A DNA stretch of 15,935 nucleotides from an uncultured Ruminococcus sp. (GCA_902772615.1 CACYBC010000128.1:1-15935), one strand, 5' to 3'. Shown: positions 8,203 to 15,529, counted from the stretch's first letter. Translations and numbers: made by a program. Notes: generated by a model not told the origin, from the letters alone.

Positions 8203-9124
8203 CAGGATCATAGCCATAGGCGGACCTACCGGTTCCGGAAAGAGCAGCCTGGCCATGGAACTCGCCCGCCGCACCGGAGGGGAGATCGTTTCCTGCGATT
8301 CCATGCAGATCTACAGGGGACTGGATGTGGGAACGGCCAAACCCTCCGCAGAAGATACCCTGGCAGTCAGGCACTGGCTGATAGACATAAAGGAACCCTG
8401 TGAGCGCTACAGCGTGGCCGATTATGTGGATGACGCCAGAAAGGCCATCTCAGACATAAACGGCAGAGGTCTTACGGCCATAGTCTGCGGGGGCACGGGA
8501 CTGTATATGACATCGCTGCTCTCGGGCACGGTGTTCTCTTCGTCGGCATCTCAGGACCAGGAACTGAGAGACGAGATGAACGCATTTGTCGAGATGTACG
8601 GGACAGCTCCTCTTCTCAGGGAGATAGCACAGGCGGATCCTGCATATGCGCAGAGACTGAATGCCAACGACGTCAAGCGCATCATACGCGCCGTTGAGAT
8701 AATAAGGTCGGGCAGCACGCCGTCTGAGCTGATCGAGGCATCCAGGGGAGACGGGTATCCCGGCGCAGTCAGGATACTGGTCAGCTGTTCCACCAGAGAA
8801 GCGCTCTACAGGCGCATCGAGGCAAGATGCGATGCTATGATGAAGGACGGCATAGTGGACGAGGCGAGGTATGTCTATGAGAACCGGGACAGCTTCACCA
8901 CCGCGTGTGCAGCGATAGGATACAAGGAATTCTTCGGTTATTTTGAAGGAACAAGGTCCCTTGAGGACTGTCTGTCTGACCTGAAGAAAGCCACGAGGCA
9001 TTATGCAAAGCGTCAACTGACCTGGTTCAGGAGGGAGAAGGACTTCACCACGCTGTTCTCTGACATTACAGATACGGGGAGGATGGCCGATCAGGTCATC
9101 GGCCTTGCGGATTGGAGTTTTTGA
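8168..9124 (+). CDS. miaA: MiaA, tRNA dimethylallyltransferase
   Basis: Transfers dimethylallyl from DMAPP to N6 of A37 in tRNAs reading UNN codons; MiaB then methylthiolates the product. The 318 residues match the family. The P-loop GPTGSGKSS lies at residues 19-27, followed by CDSMQIYRGLDVGTAKPS (substrate/tRNA recognition motif), CGGTGLYM, and a C-terminal half with the DVKRIIRA and AIGYKEF blocks, ending in AKRQLTWFRR. The ATG at 8168 overlaps mutL by 35 bases and lacks a clear Shine-Dalgarno. An in-frame TTG at 8195 (GGAAGA immediately upstream, 8-base overlap) would give a protein 9 residues shorter and still keep the whole P-loop, so the start is uncertain. mutL-miaA is a common bacterial arrangement. 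Confidence 0.96.
   Translation: MRSKRDSEELFDRIIAIGGPTGSGKSSLAMELARRTGGEIVSCDSMQIYRGLDVGTAKPSAEDTLAVRHWLIDIKEPCERYSVADYVDDARKAISDINGRGLTAIVCGGTGLYMTSLLSGTVFSSSASQDQELRDEMNAFVEMYGTAPLLREIAQADPAYAQRLNANDVKRIIRAVEIIRSGSTPSELIEASRGDGYPGAVRILVSCSTREALYRRIEARCDAMMKDGIVDEARYVYENRDSFTTACAAIGYKEFFGYFEGTRSLEDCLSDLKKATRHYAKRQLTWFRREKDFTTLFSDITDTGRMADQVIGLADWSF
9114..9117 (+). promoter_or_regulatory. Ribosome binding site that decides the HlyD-like start
   Basis: GGAG lies 8 bases before the ATG at 9126, inside the last codons of miaA. It favours ATG 9126 over the in-frame TTG at 9105, which would put this GGAG inside the coding region. Confidence 0.7.
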
Positions 9125-9125
9125 T

Positions 9126-10349
9126 ATGAGGTCATCGGGAGCAAAACTGATAATCGGTCTTCTGACCGCTCTGATAGTGCTCTATGTCGCCATGCAGATC
9201 TATCTGGTGACATATCCTTCATACCGCACCGAAGTTGCGGTACTGTGCGAACTGTCGGACCAGATCACTGCTTCCGGTACGGCGGTAAGACCCGAGAGCG
9301 TGTCTTCCGACGGTTCCGGAGTCAAGTACTTCCTCGTGGCGGACGGAGACAAGGTCGCCAAAGGCGAGAAGGTGGCTGAGTACTATAAGGATTCCGCCGC
9401 TGCCGTGAGGAACATGCGCATTGACGAGCTCCGAAGGGAACTTGACATCCTGACGGACCTGTCAAAAGGGAACAGGGGAAACACGAACCTGGAATCCATA
9501 AGACGCTCCGTCTACGGGCTTCTGAGCAGCTATTCCGCAGACGTGGGTCATCACGATCTCACGGAGATAAATTATGTGAGGAGAAGTCTCATAACATATC
9601 TTTCAAGCTATGAGATCTCCGCCGGCGGAACGGTGGACACTTCGGCGAGAGCGGAGGCGGTCCGGGCACTTATCTCGTCGATGGAGTCTTCTGACATGCA
9701 GCCGACGGGATATGTCGTGTCGGAAGAATCCGGTTTCTTCGTGTCGTTCACCGACGGATGCGAGACGACTATCGCGCCTGAGGATCTTGACGGAATGACG
9801 GCGGAAGAGATAAAGGCTGCCATAGAGAAGAACCACGGCGACTACAGCTACAACGGCGACAACTACAAGATACTGTCCGACTATACCTGGTATTACGTCT
9901 GCGTCCTTGATCCGCAGGATGCCGCCAGGCTGAGAGTCGGGAGGAAGTATTCCGCCGATTTCAGCTACAGCTCGGCTGATGATCTGCCGGCGACCGTGGA
10001 GAAGCTCCTGCCGTCGGAGGACGGGAAATATACCGTTGCCGTGCTCTCCTTCGACAGGATGAATCCCGCCGCGGCAGTGCTCAGAAATGAGGATGTCGAT
10101 ATCAAGTTCACGAACTACAGGGGCATCAAGGTCAGCAAGACTGCTCTCCGCCTTATCGACGGAAAACTCGGCGTTTTCGTGAAATACGGAAACATGGTCA
10201 GATTCAAGGAAGTGGATATCATCTATGAGACGGAGGATTTCGTCCTCTCGTCCGTGACAGAGGGCAGCAGTTCGCTTCTGTCGCTTTATGACGAGATAAT
10301 CACGCAGGGAAAGAACCTGTACGTCGACAGGGATCTTTCCAGGAGTTGA
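9126..10349 (+). CDS. HlyD-like membrane-anchored protein, role unknown
   Basis: A 407-residue protein with a single N-terminal membrane segment (about residues 8-29: LIIGLLTALIVLYVAMQ) after a short positive stretch, so it is probably anchored with the bulk outside the membrane. A biotinyl/lipoyl-like half (VADGDKVAKGEKVAEYY), a helical middle part, and a C-terminal beta-rich part (FTNYRGIKVSKTALRLIDGKLGVFVKYG region, about 337-364) resemble HlyD/membrane-fusion adaptor proteins that many Clostridia carry. No ABC transporter, RND pump or outer-membrane partner is encoded nearby, so an efflux role is not supported. A cell-envelope role is possible but speculative. It starts 1 base after miaA and appears to be the last gene of the uvrA block; its stop codon lies inside the valS promoter. 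ATG 9126 is chosen for its GGAG site. The family resemblance is moderately sure, the function is not known. Confidence 0.75.
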   Translation: MRSSGAKLIIGLLTALIVLYVAMQIYLVTYPSYRTEVAVLCELSDQITASGTAVRPESVSSDGSGVKYFLVADGDKVAKGEKVAEYYKDSAAAVRNMRIDELRRELDILTDLSKGNRGNTNLESIRRSVYGLLSSYSADVGHHDLTEINYVRRSLITYLSSYEISAGGTVDTSARAEAVRALISSMESSDMQPTGYVVSEESGFFVSFTDGCETTIAPEDLDGMTAEEIKAAIEKNHGDYSYNGDNYKILSDYTWYYVCVLDPQDAARLRVGRKYSADFSYSSADDLPATVEKLLPSEDGKYTVAVLSFDRMNPAAAVLRNEDVDIKFTNYRGIKVSKTALRLIDGKLGVFVKYGNMVRFKEVDIIYETEDFVLSSVTEGSSSLLSLYDEIITQGKNLYVDRDLSRS

Positions 10350-10374
10350 CTTTAAAACAGCCAGGTTATAGAAT
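10346..10374 (+). promoter_or_regulatory. Sigma-A type promoter for the valS T-box leader
   Basis: TTGACT (10346-10351), 17-base spacer, TAGAAT (10369-10374, within TATAGAAT). The -35 box overlaps the stop codon of the HlyD-like gene (10347-10349). Transcription would start near 10381, just ahead of the T-box leader. No terminator separates it from the upstream genes, so read-through into the leader is also possible. Confidence 0.75.
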
Positions 10375-10380
10375 CTACGT

Positions 10381-10608
10381 TGTTAACGGCATTGATAAAG
10401 AGGTTGACTCACACGGGATCGAAGAGAGCCGCTGGAAGGTGAGAGTGCGGTGTTTCACGGTGTGTCATGGTCGCTTTTGAGCCGGTCCGGTGAATCTGTC
10501 AGCCGGATCCGTCCCTCCGCGTTAAGGAGCACAGAGAGGTCCGCAAGGACAACTCGGGTGGTACCGCGGTCTGAGATCGTCCCGAAGCGTTTGCTTCGGG
10601 ATTTTTTG
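10381..10608 (+). ncRNA. T-box riboswitch leader (tRNA-Val sensing) of valS
   Basis: An untranslated leader that reads the charging state of tRNA-Val and allows valS expression when uncharged tRNA binds. Hallmarks: AGAGAG (10423-10428) in the stem I region with a distal GCCGC/GCGGT hairpin; hairpins CTCC/GGAG (10515-10529) and GTCC-GCAA-GGAC (10539-10550); and the T-box GGGTGGTACCGCG (10556-10568). The antiterminator can be traced: CGGG (10555-10558) pairs with CCCG (10581-10584), the 7-base bulge TGGTACC (10559-10565) offers TGGT to the tRNA ACCA end, and GCG (10566-10568) pairs with CGT (10578-10580). It shares CCCG with the terminator stem, so the two are exclusive. The specifier is probably GTC; two copies sit on the 3' side of stem I (10464-10466, followed by A, and 10470-10472), and I cannot decide firmly between them. 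Its position before valS supports Val specificity. Confidence 0.93.
10581..10607 (+). terminator. T-box controlled intrinsic terminator
   Basis: Perfect 8-bp stem CCCGAAGC/GCTTCGGG (10581-10588 with 10593-10600), 4-base loop, then six T. Its 5' arm is also the 3' arm of the T-box antiterminator. The valS ribosome binding site AAGGA (10611-10615) follows directly. Confidence 0.92.
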
Positions 10609-10624
10609 ATAAGGAAAAAGAAAA

Positions 10625-13243
10625 ATGAAAGAATTGGCAAAACAGTACAACCCCAAGGAAGTGGAATCCAGGATCTATTCGAACTGGATGGAATCCGGAT
10701 ATTTCCACGCCGAATGTGACCCCGAAAAGACCCCCTATACCATAGTCATGCCGCCTCCCAACATCACGGGACAGCTGCATATGGGGCATGCCCTCGATAT
10801 GTCTCTGCAGGATGTGATCATAAGGCTCAAGAGGATGCAGGGCTACAGCGCGCTCTGGCTGCCCGGTACCGACCACGCCTCCATAGCGACCGAGGCAAAG
10901 ATCGTGGAAGCGATGAGAGAGGAAGGCATCACCAAGGACGACATCGGAAGAGAAGGGTTCCTTGAGAGAGCCTGGAAGTGGAAAGAGCAGTACGGCGGAA
11001 GGATAGACGAACAGCTCAAGTACCTCGGAAGTTCCTGCGACTGGGACCGTGAGAGATTCACGATGGATGAAGGATGTTCCAAGGCTGTTCTGGACGTCTT
11101 CTGCAAGCTCTATGAAAAAGGGCTGATATACAGGGGAGAGAGGATCATCAACTGGTGTCCTCACTGCAAGACCTCCATTTCCGACGCTGAAGTCGAGTTC
11201 GAGGAACAGGACGGATCGTTCTGGCACCTCAGATATCCGTTCAGCGACGGCAGCGGATATCTCGAACTTGCCACCACGAGGCCGGAGACACTGCTGGGCG
11301 ACACAGCCGTTGCGGTGAATCCCAACGATGACAGATACAGGGACGCTGTCGGTAAGACCGTCACCCTGCCCATAGTCGGAAGGGAGATCCCGGTGGTCGC
11401 AGACGATTATGTTGAGATGGATTTCGGGACCGGCGTCGTAAAGATCACGCCCGCTCACGACCCCAACGACTATGAGGTCGGACTCAGGCACGGCCTGGAG
11501 ATCATCAATGTCCTCAATGAGGACGGCTCCGTCAACGAGAACGGCGGAAAATACTGCGGAATGGACCGCTATGAATGCCGCAGACAGATCGTGAAGGATC
11601 TGGAGGACGGCGGATTCCTGGTCAGAGTAGAGCCCTACAAGCACAATGTCGGCACCTGCTACCGCTGCGGGACCACAGTGGAGCCCCGCATCAGCAAGCA
11701 GTGGTTCGTAAAGATGCAGCCTCTGGCTGAGCCCGCTATCAAAGCTGTGGAGGACGGCTCTGTCAGATTCGTCCCGGAACGCTTCGCAAAGACATACTTC
11801 AACTGGATGTACAACATAAAGGACTGGTGCATCAGCCGTCAGCTCTGGTGGGGACACAGGATCCCTGCATACTACTGCGACGACTGCGGCGAGGTCATTG
11901 TGGCCAAGGAACAGCCTGAGTGCTGCCCGAAGTGCGGCGGAAAAGTGCATCAGGACGAGGATACCCTTGATACCTGGTTCTCCTCGGCGCTCTGGCCTTT
12001 CTCGACCCTGGGCTGGCCGGAGGACACGGAGGAACTGAAGTACTTCTATCCCACGGATACGCTCGTCACTGGTTATGACATCATTTTCTTCTGGGTCGCC
12101 AGGATGATATTCTCCGGCATCGAGCACATGGGAGAGATACCGTTCAAAACGGTGTTCATCCACGGCCTGGTCAGAGACGCGCAGGGAAGAAAGATGTCCA
12201 AGTCTCTCGGAAACGGGATCGACCCGCTGGATGCCATTGACGAATACGGCACCGACGCACTCAGGTTCATGCTGGCGAGCAGCGTGAGCCCCGGAAACGA
12301 CATGCGCTACTCCGATGAGAAGATGATCGCGGCCAGGAACTTCTGCAACAAGATGTGGAACGCCGGACGGTTCATTCTTATGAACGATGTGGATGACGTT
12401 GAGCCCGATAAGCTTCCCGATGTCCTTGAGATAGAGGACAAGTGGATACTCACTCAGCTCGAGAACGTGATCCAGGAAGTCACCGCGAACATGGAGCACT
12501 TCGAGCTGGGCATCGCGGCTTCCAAGGTGTACGATTTCGCATGGGATGTATTCTGCGACTGGTACGTGGAACTGGCAAAACTCAGACTCAACTCCGATGA
12601 CGAGACGAGGAAGAGATCCTGCAAGCAGGTGCTGGTGTATACCTTTACCAGGATCCTGCAGATGCTGCACCCGTTCATGCCCTTCATCACGGAAGCCATA
12701 TATGAAGCGCTCCCGACTTCCTGCGAGAGCATCATGATATCCAGGTGGCCGGAATTTGACGCTTCGCTTTGTTTCACGGAGGATACGGAACGCTTCGGCA
12801 AGATAATGGATGTCATCAAGGCTGTCAGAGCGATCCGCGCTGAAAAGAACGTGCAGCCCTCCAAGCTGCTCGATATCTCCATCGAGACACAGGAGACCGC
12901 TGTCTTTGAGGCCGGCTCCGAGTTCATAAAACGCCTGGCCAAGGCCGCTACGGTCACAGTCGGGACCCAATTCGACATTCCCGATGCGGTGCAGGCGGTC
13001 ACCGACAGCGCAAGAGCGCTCATTCCTCTTTCCGAACTCGTCGACAGGGAGAAGGAACTGGCAAGGCTCGAAAAGGAACTCAAGGCAGTGGAGAAGGATA
13101 TGGCGGGACTTGAAGGAAGGCTCTCCAATCCGCAGTTCCTGAGCAAGGCTCCCGAGAACGTCGTGGCGGGAGAGAGGGACAAGCTGGAAAAACTCGTAGC
13201 CAAGAAGGCCATGATCACAGAGAGCATCAGCAAACTTGGCTGA
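10625..13243 (+). CDS. valS: ValS, valyl-tRNA synthetase
   Basis: Charges tRNA-Val with valine in the cytoplasm and edits mischarged threonine. The 872 residues fit the bacterial class Ia enzyme. The N-terminus has MPPPNITGQLHMGHAL with the HIGH-type motif HMGH at 52-55. The CP1 editing domain includes TTRPETLLGDTAV and GTGVVKITPAHDPNDYE. Two CxxC pairs follow (CDDC, then CPKC after ECC), likely zinc-binding, and then the DTWFSSALWP block. KMSKS is at 523-527. The anticodon-binding helical domain follows, and a charged C-terminal coiled coil (about residues 800-872) ends the protein. ATG 10625 is preceded by AAGGA with 9 bases of spacing. It is controlled by the T-box leader and followed by a palindromic hairpin, so it is probably its own transcription unit with possible read-through from upstream. 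Confidence 0.98.
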   Translation: MKELAKQYNPKEVESRIYSNWMESGYFHAECDPEKTPYTIVMPPPNITGQLHMGHALDMSLQDVIIRLKRMQGYSALWLPGTDHASIATEAKIVEAMREEGITKDDIGREGFLERAWKWKEQYGGRIDEQLKYLGSSCDWDRERFTMDEGCSKAVLDVFCKLYEKGLIYRGERIINWCPHCKTSISDAEVEFEEQDGSFWHLRYPFSDGSGYLELATTRPETLLGDTAVAVNPNDDRYRDAVGKTVTLPIVGREIPVVADDYVEMDFGTGVVKITPAHDPNDYEVGLRHGLEIINVLNEDGSVNENGGKYCGMDRYECRRQIVKDLEDGGFLVRVEPYKHNVGTCYRCGTTVEPRISKQWFVKMQPLAEPAIKAVEDGSVRFVPERFAKTYFNWMYNIKDWCISRQLWWGHRIPAYYCDDCGEVIVAKEQPECCPKCGGKVHQDEDTLDTWFSSALWPFSTLGWPEDTEELKYFYPTDTLVTGYDIIFFWVARMIFSGIEHMGEIPFKTVFIHGLVRDAQGRKMSKSLGNGIDPLDAIDEYGTDALRFMLASSVSPGNDMRYSDEKMIAARNFCNKMWNAGRFILMNDVDDVEPDKLPDVLEIEDKWILTQLENVIQEVTANMEHFELGIAASKVYDFAWDVFCDWYVELAKLRLNSDDETRKRSCKQVLVYTFTRILQMLHPFMPFITEAIYEALPTSCESIMISRWPEFDASLCFTEDTERFGKIMDVIKAVRAIRAEKNVQPSKLLDISIETQETAVFEAGSEFIKRLAKAATVTVGTQFDIPDAVQAVTDSARALIPLSELVDREKELARLEKELKAVEKDMAGLEGRLSNPQFLSKAPENVVAGERDKLEKLVAKKAMITESISKLG

Positions 13244-13260
13244 TATCGCGCAAACAGAAC

Positions 13261-13293
13261 TCCGTCCGGCATCTGATGCCGGACGGATGTCGT
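13261..13293 (+). terminator. Strong hairpin after valS, probable terminator
   Basis: A near-perfect palindrome at 13261-13287: 13-base arms (TCCGTCCGGCATC and its complement) around one central T; as RNA the stem would be 10-11 bp with a 5-7 base loop. The following TGTCGTTTAT is only moderately T-rich, so termination may be incomplete. It lies 17 bases after the valS stop and before the ruvC promoter. An alternative reading is an mRNA-stabilising 3' hairpin. Confidence 0.65.
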
Positions 13294-13295
13294 TT

Positions 13296-13313
13296 ATATG
13301 CAGATTGGCATAT
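13296..13313. repeat. Short dyad ATATGC-N6-GCATAT in the ruvC promoter region
   Basis: A perfect inverted repeat of 6-base arms with a 6-base spacer, ending 10 bases before the -10 box of ruvC, so it covers the -35 area. Size and position fit an operator for a dimeric regulator, but it does not match the Gram-positive LexA box (GAAC-N4-GTTC). The regulator, if any, is unknown and a chance occurrence is possible. Confidence 0.4.
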
Positions 13314-13320
13314 GGTTTTG

Positions 13321-13329
13321 TGGTATAAT
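13321..13329 (+). promoter_or_regulatory. Extended -10 promoter of ruvCAB
   Basis: TGGTATAAT combines a consensus TATAAT (13324-13329) with the TGn extension. No good -35 box exists at 16-18 bases upstream (TTGGCA at 13305 is only 13 away), as expected for an extended -10 promoter. Start of transcription would be near 13336, leaving a leader of about 20 bases to ruvC. Confidence 0.7.
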
Positions 13330-13355
13330 TACTGGAAGGCAAAGGCGGTGATGGA

Positions 13356-13874
13356 ATGAGGATACTGGGCATTGACCCCGGATACGCGATAGTCGGTTAC
13401 GGAGTGATCGACTACTTTACCAACAATACTTTTCATGTCGCCGCATACGGTGCCATCACCACTGAACCCGACACTCCTTTTGAAAAGCGTCTGATGACGA
13501 TATATGACGGTCTCAACACCGTGATCAACAGGACAAGACCGGAAGTCCTTGCCGTTGAAAAGCTTTACTTCGTGAATAACGTCACCACGGGCATAGGCGT
13601 CGGCGAAGCGAGAGGAGTGACTCTGCTTGCGGCCGCGCAGGCCGGACTTCCGATATACGAGTACTCGCCGATGGCAATAAAGCAGGCTGTCACCGGTTAC
13701 GGCAAGGCCGAGAAGAAGCAGGTGATGGAACTGACGAGGATGATACTCGGACTGGAAAAGATACCGAGACCTGACGATACCGCGGACGCCCTTGCCGTTG
13801 CGATATGCCATGCGCATTCCAGCGCATCGACGCTCGGAGAACTGTATGCTAAATATAACAGAGGAATAAAATGA
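13356..13874 (+). CDS. ruvC: RuvC, Holliday junction resolvase
   Basis: A dimeric, metal-dependent endonuclease that cuts Holliday junctions in concert with RuvAB. The 172 residues match the family. The four catalytic acidic residues are visible: D7 (ILGIDPG), E68 (AVEKLYF), D141 and D144 (PDDTADALA). The ATG at 13356 has AAAGGCGG 7 bases upstream. An earlier ATG at 13351 is out of frame and stops after two codons. First gene after the extended -10 promoter; its stop overlaps ruvA by 4 bases (ATGA), so the two are probably translationally coupled. By hand count, 10 of 14 Ile codons are ATA and 7 of 8 Arg codons are AGA/AGG. Confidence 0.97.
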   Translation: MRILGIDPGYAIVGYGVIDYFTNNTFHVAAYGAITTEPDTPFEKRLMTIYDGLNTVINRTRPEVLAVEKLYFVNNVTTGIGVGEARGVTLLAAAQAGLPIYEYSPMAIKQAVTGYGKAEKKQVMELTRMILGLEKIPRPDDTADALAVAICHAHSSASTLGELYAKYNRGIK

Positions 13875-14464
13875 TCTATTCACTGAAAGGGACACTACTG
13901 GAGAAGAGCACCGATCTTGCCGTGATTGAATGCGGCGGGGTGGGTTATTCGTTCTCCTGCTCCAACAACACCCTGTCGATGCTCCCCGCTTCCGGAGAGA
14001 ACGCATTCGTCTACACCGTCCTTTCCGTAAAGGAGAACGGAGTCGACCTTTACGGATTCTCGACGCAGAAGGAGCGCGATGCCTTCAGGCTCCTGTGCTC
14101 CATAAGCGGAGTCGGGCCGAAACTGGCGCTGTCGGTGCTGTCCACATATGATGCCGACCGCCTTGCCCTGCTCATAGCCAGCGGCGACGCCAAGGCTGTC
14201 ACAGCCTGCCCCGGAGTGGGACCCAGGCTTGCTCAGAGGATAGTGAATGAACTAAAGGACAAGGTCCTGCAGCTGGACATCACGGGTATAGGCGAAGTCG
14301 TTTCTACGGTCGACAGCAGTTCTGCTGCCTCGGAGGCGGTCGCTGCCCTGATATCTCTGGGATTCTCTCATTCGGAAGCCGCTTCCGCCGTTGCGGGACT
14401 TCCGTCGGATCTCAGCACAGAAGACATGATAACCTCCGCACTTAGATCACTCAGTTCAAGGTAA
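13871..14464 (+). CDS. ruvA: RuvA, Holliday junction DNA-binding subunit
   Basis: Tetrameric protein that binds four-way junctions and holds them for the RuvB motors. The 197 residues match the family. The N-terminal OB fold starts MIYSLKGTLLEK; two helix-hairpin-helix motifs follow (ISGVGPKLALSVLS and CPGVGPRLAQRIVNELKDK); a Ser/Ala-rich linker then leads to the C-terminal RuvB-contacting domain (AVAALISLGFSHSEA). It overlaps ruvC by 4 bases, and ruvB starts 6 bases after the stop. Confidence 0.97.
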   Translation: MIYSLKGTLLEKSTDLAVIECGGVGYSFSCSNNTLSMLPASGENAFVYTVLSVKENGVDLYGFSTQKERDAFRLLCSISGVGPKLALSVLSTYDADRLALLIASGDAKAVTACPGVGPRLAQRIVNELKDKVLQLDITGIGEVVSTVDSSSAASEAVAALISLGFSHSEAASAVAGLPSDLSTEDMITSALRSLSSR

Positions 14465-14470
14465 TCGGTA

Positions 14471-15514
14471 ATGGATGATTTTTTCGACGACAGAATAATT
14501 GAACCGGATTTTCTGGAAGAGGACGCAGAGACATCGATGACGCTGCGCCCGCTGACCCTGGACGAATTCGTGGGTCAGCCGCAGCTCAAGGAGAACCTGT
14601 CGGTAAGCATTACAGCCGCTAAGAACAGGGGAGAGTCGCTTGACCACATCCTTTTCTACGGACCTCCGGGACTGGGAAAGACCACTCTTGCCCAGATCGT
14701 GGCGCGTGAGATGGGAGTAAACATCAGAGTCACGTCCGGACCGGCTATAGAGAAGCCGGGAGATCTCGCGGCTATACTCACGAGCCTCTCACAGGGAGAT
14801 ATCCTGTTCATAGATGAGATCCACCGCCTGTCGAGACAGGTGGAGGAGGTGCTCTATCCTGCACTGGAAGACTTCTCTCTTGACATCATCATCGGCAAAG
14901 GCCCTGCGGCAAGATCGATACGCATCGATCTCAAGCCATTTACGCTGATCGGAGCAACGACCAGATCCGGAATGATCTCATCGCCCATGAGAGACCGTTT
15001 CGGGATGCTTCTCAAGCTCGACATGTATTCGCCGGAAGACCTCGCAAGGATAGTAACGAGGTCGGCGGGGATACTCGATCTTCCGATTACTGACCCCGAC
15101 GGCCCGCTTGAGATCGCAAAGAGATCAAGGGGCACGCCAAGGATAGCCAACAGACTTCTCAAGCGTGTAAGGGACTACAGCCAGGTCATGGGAGACGGAA
15201 GCATCAACCGCGAGACCGTTGATATGACGCTGGACAAGATGGGCATCGACGAGCTCGGACTCGACGGGCTGGACAGACGTCTGCTCAAGGCAGTCATCAC
15301 CAGCTACGCAGGAGGCCCTGTCGGTCTGGAGACCATAGCGGCCATGCTCGGAGAGGATGCCGGCACACTTGAGGACGTGTGCGAACCTTATCTTATGCAG
15401 ATAGGGTTCCTGACAAGGACACCGAGAGGCAGGTGCGTGACACCTGCTGCCTACAATCATCTCGGAATCAAATTTCAGGGCGGGTCGGATAACAATCAGA
15501 CCTCTCTGTACTGA
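14471..15514 (+). CDS. ruvB: RuvB, Holliday junction branch migration ATPase
   Basis: Hexameric AAA+ motor that pumps DNA through the RuvA-bound junction. The 347 residues fit. After an acidic N-terminus (several Asp/Glu in the first 20 residues) come LRPLTLDEFVGQ, Walker A GPPGLGKTT at 64-72, Walker B FIDEIH with D115 and E116, the sensor 1 region IGATTRSGMIS, and the DRFG block. A C-terminal winged helix ends with FLTRTPRGR and the VTPAAYNHLGI stretch. It lies 6 bases after ruvA and has no separate promoter, so it is expressed with ruvC and ruvA. Confidence 0.98.
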   Translation: MDDFFDDRIIEPDFLEEDAETSMTLRPLTLDEFVGQPQLKENLSVSITAAKNRGESLDHILFYGPPGLGKTTLAQIVAREMGVNIRVTSGPAIEKPGDLAAILTSLSQGDILFIDEIHRLSRQVEEVLYPALEDFSLDIIIGKGPAARSIRIDLKPFTLIGATTRSGMISSPMRDRFGMLLKLDMYSPEDLARIVTRSAGILDLPITDPDGPLEIAKRSRGTPRIANRLLKRVRDYSQVMGDGSINRETVDMTLDKMGIDELGLDGLDRRLLKAVITSYAGGPVGLETIAAMLGEDAGTLEDVCEPYLMQIGFLTRTPRGRCVTPAAYNHLGIKFQGGSDNNQTSLY

Positions 15515-15529
15515 AGATCTGGAGCGCAG

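Noticed and set aside
9105..9125. TTG start for the HlyD-like gene
   Set aside because: It lacks an upstream Shine-Dalgarno, while GGAG at 9114 is well spaced for ATG 9126.
10404..10409. Second TTGACT as another promoter -35
   Set aside because: Lies inside T-box stem I and has no -10 box at 16-18 bases.
10450..10719. 89-codon plus-strand frame over the T-box leader
   Set aside because: Lies across the T-box, terminator and the start of valS in another frame; the sequence is fully explained by the riboswitch.
13305..13310. TTGGCA as -35 box of ruvC
   Set aside because: Only 13 bases from the TATAAT; too short for a working spacer, and the TGn extension explains promoter activity without it.
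13351..13359. Mini-ORF ATG-GAA-TGA overlapping the ruvC start
   Set aside because: Two codons only; it arises from the bases around the true start and nothing supports a regulatory role.
10499..13372. 957-codon open frame on the minus strand across valS
   Set aside because: Shadow of valS: the codon bias of the real gene leaves the opposite frame free of stops. The translation shows no family motif, and valS carries all synthetase motifs.
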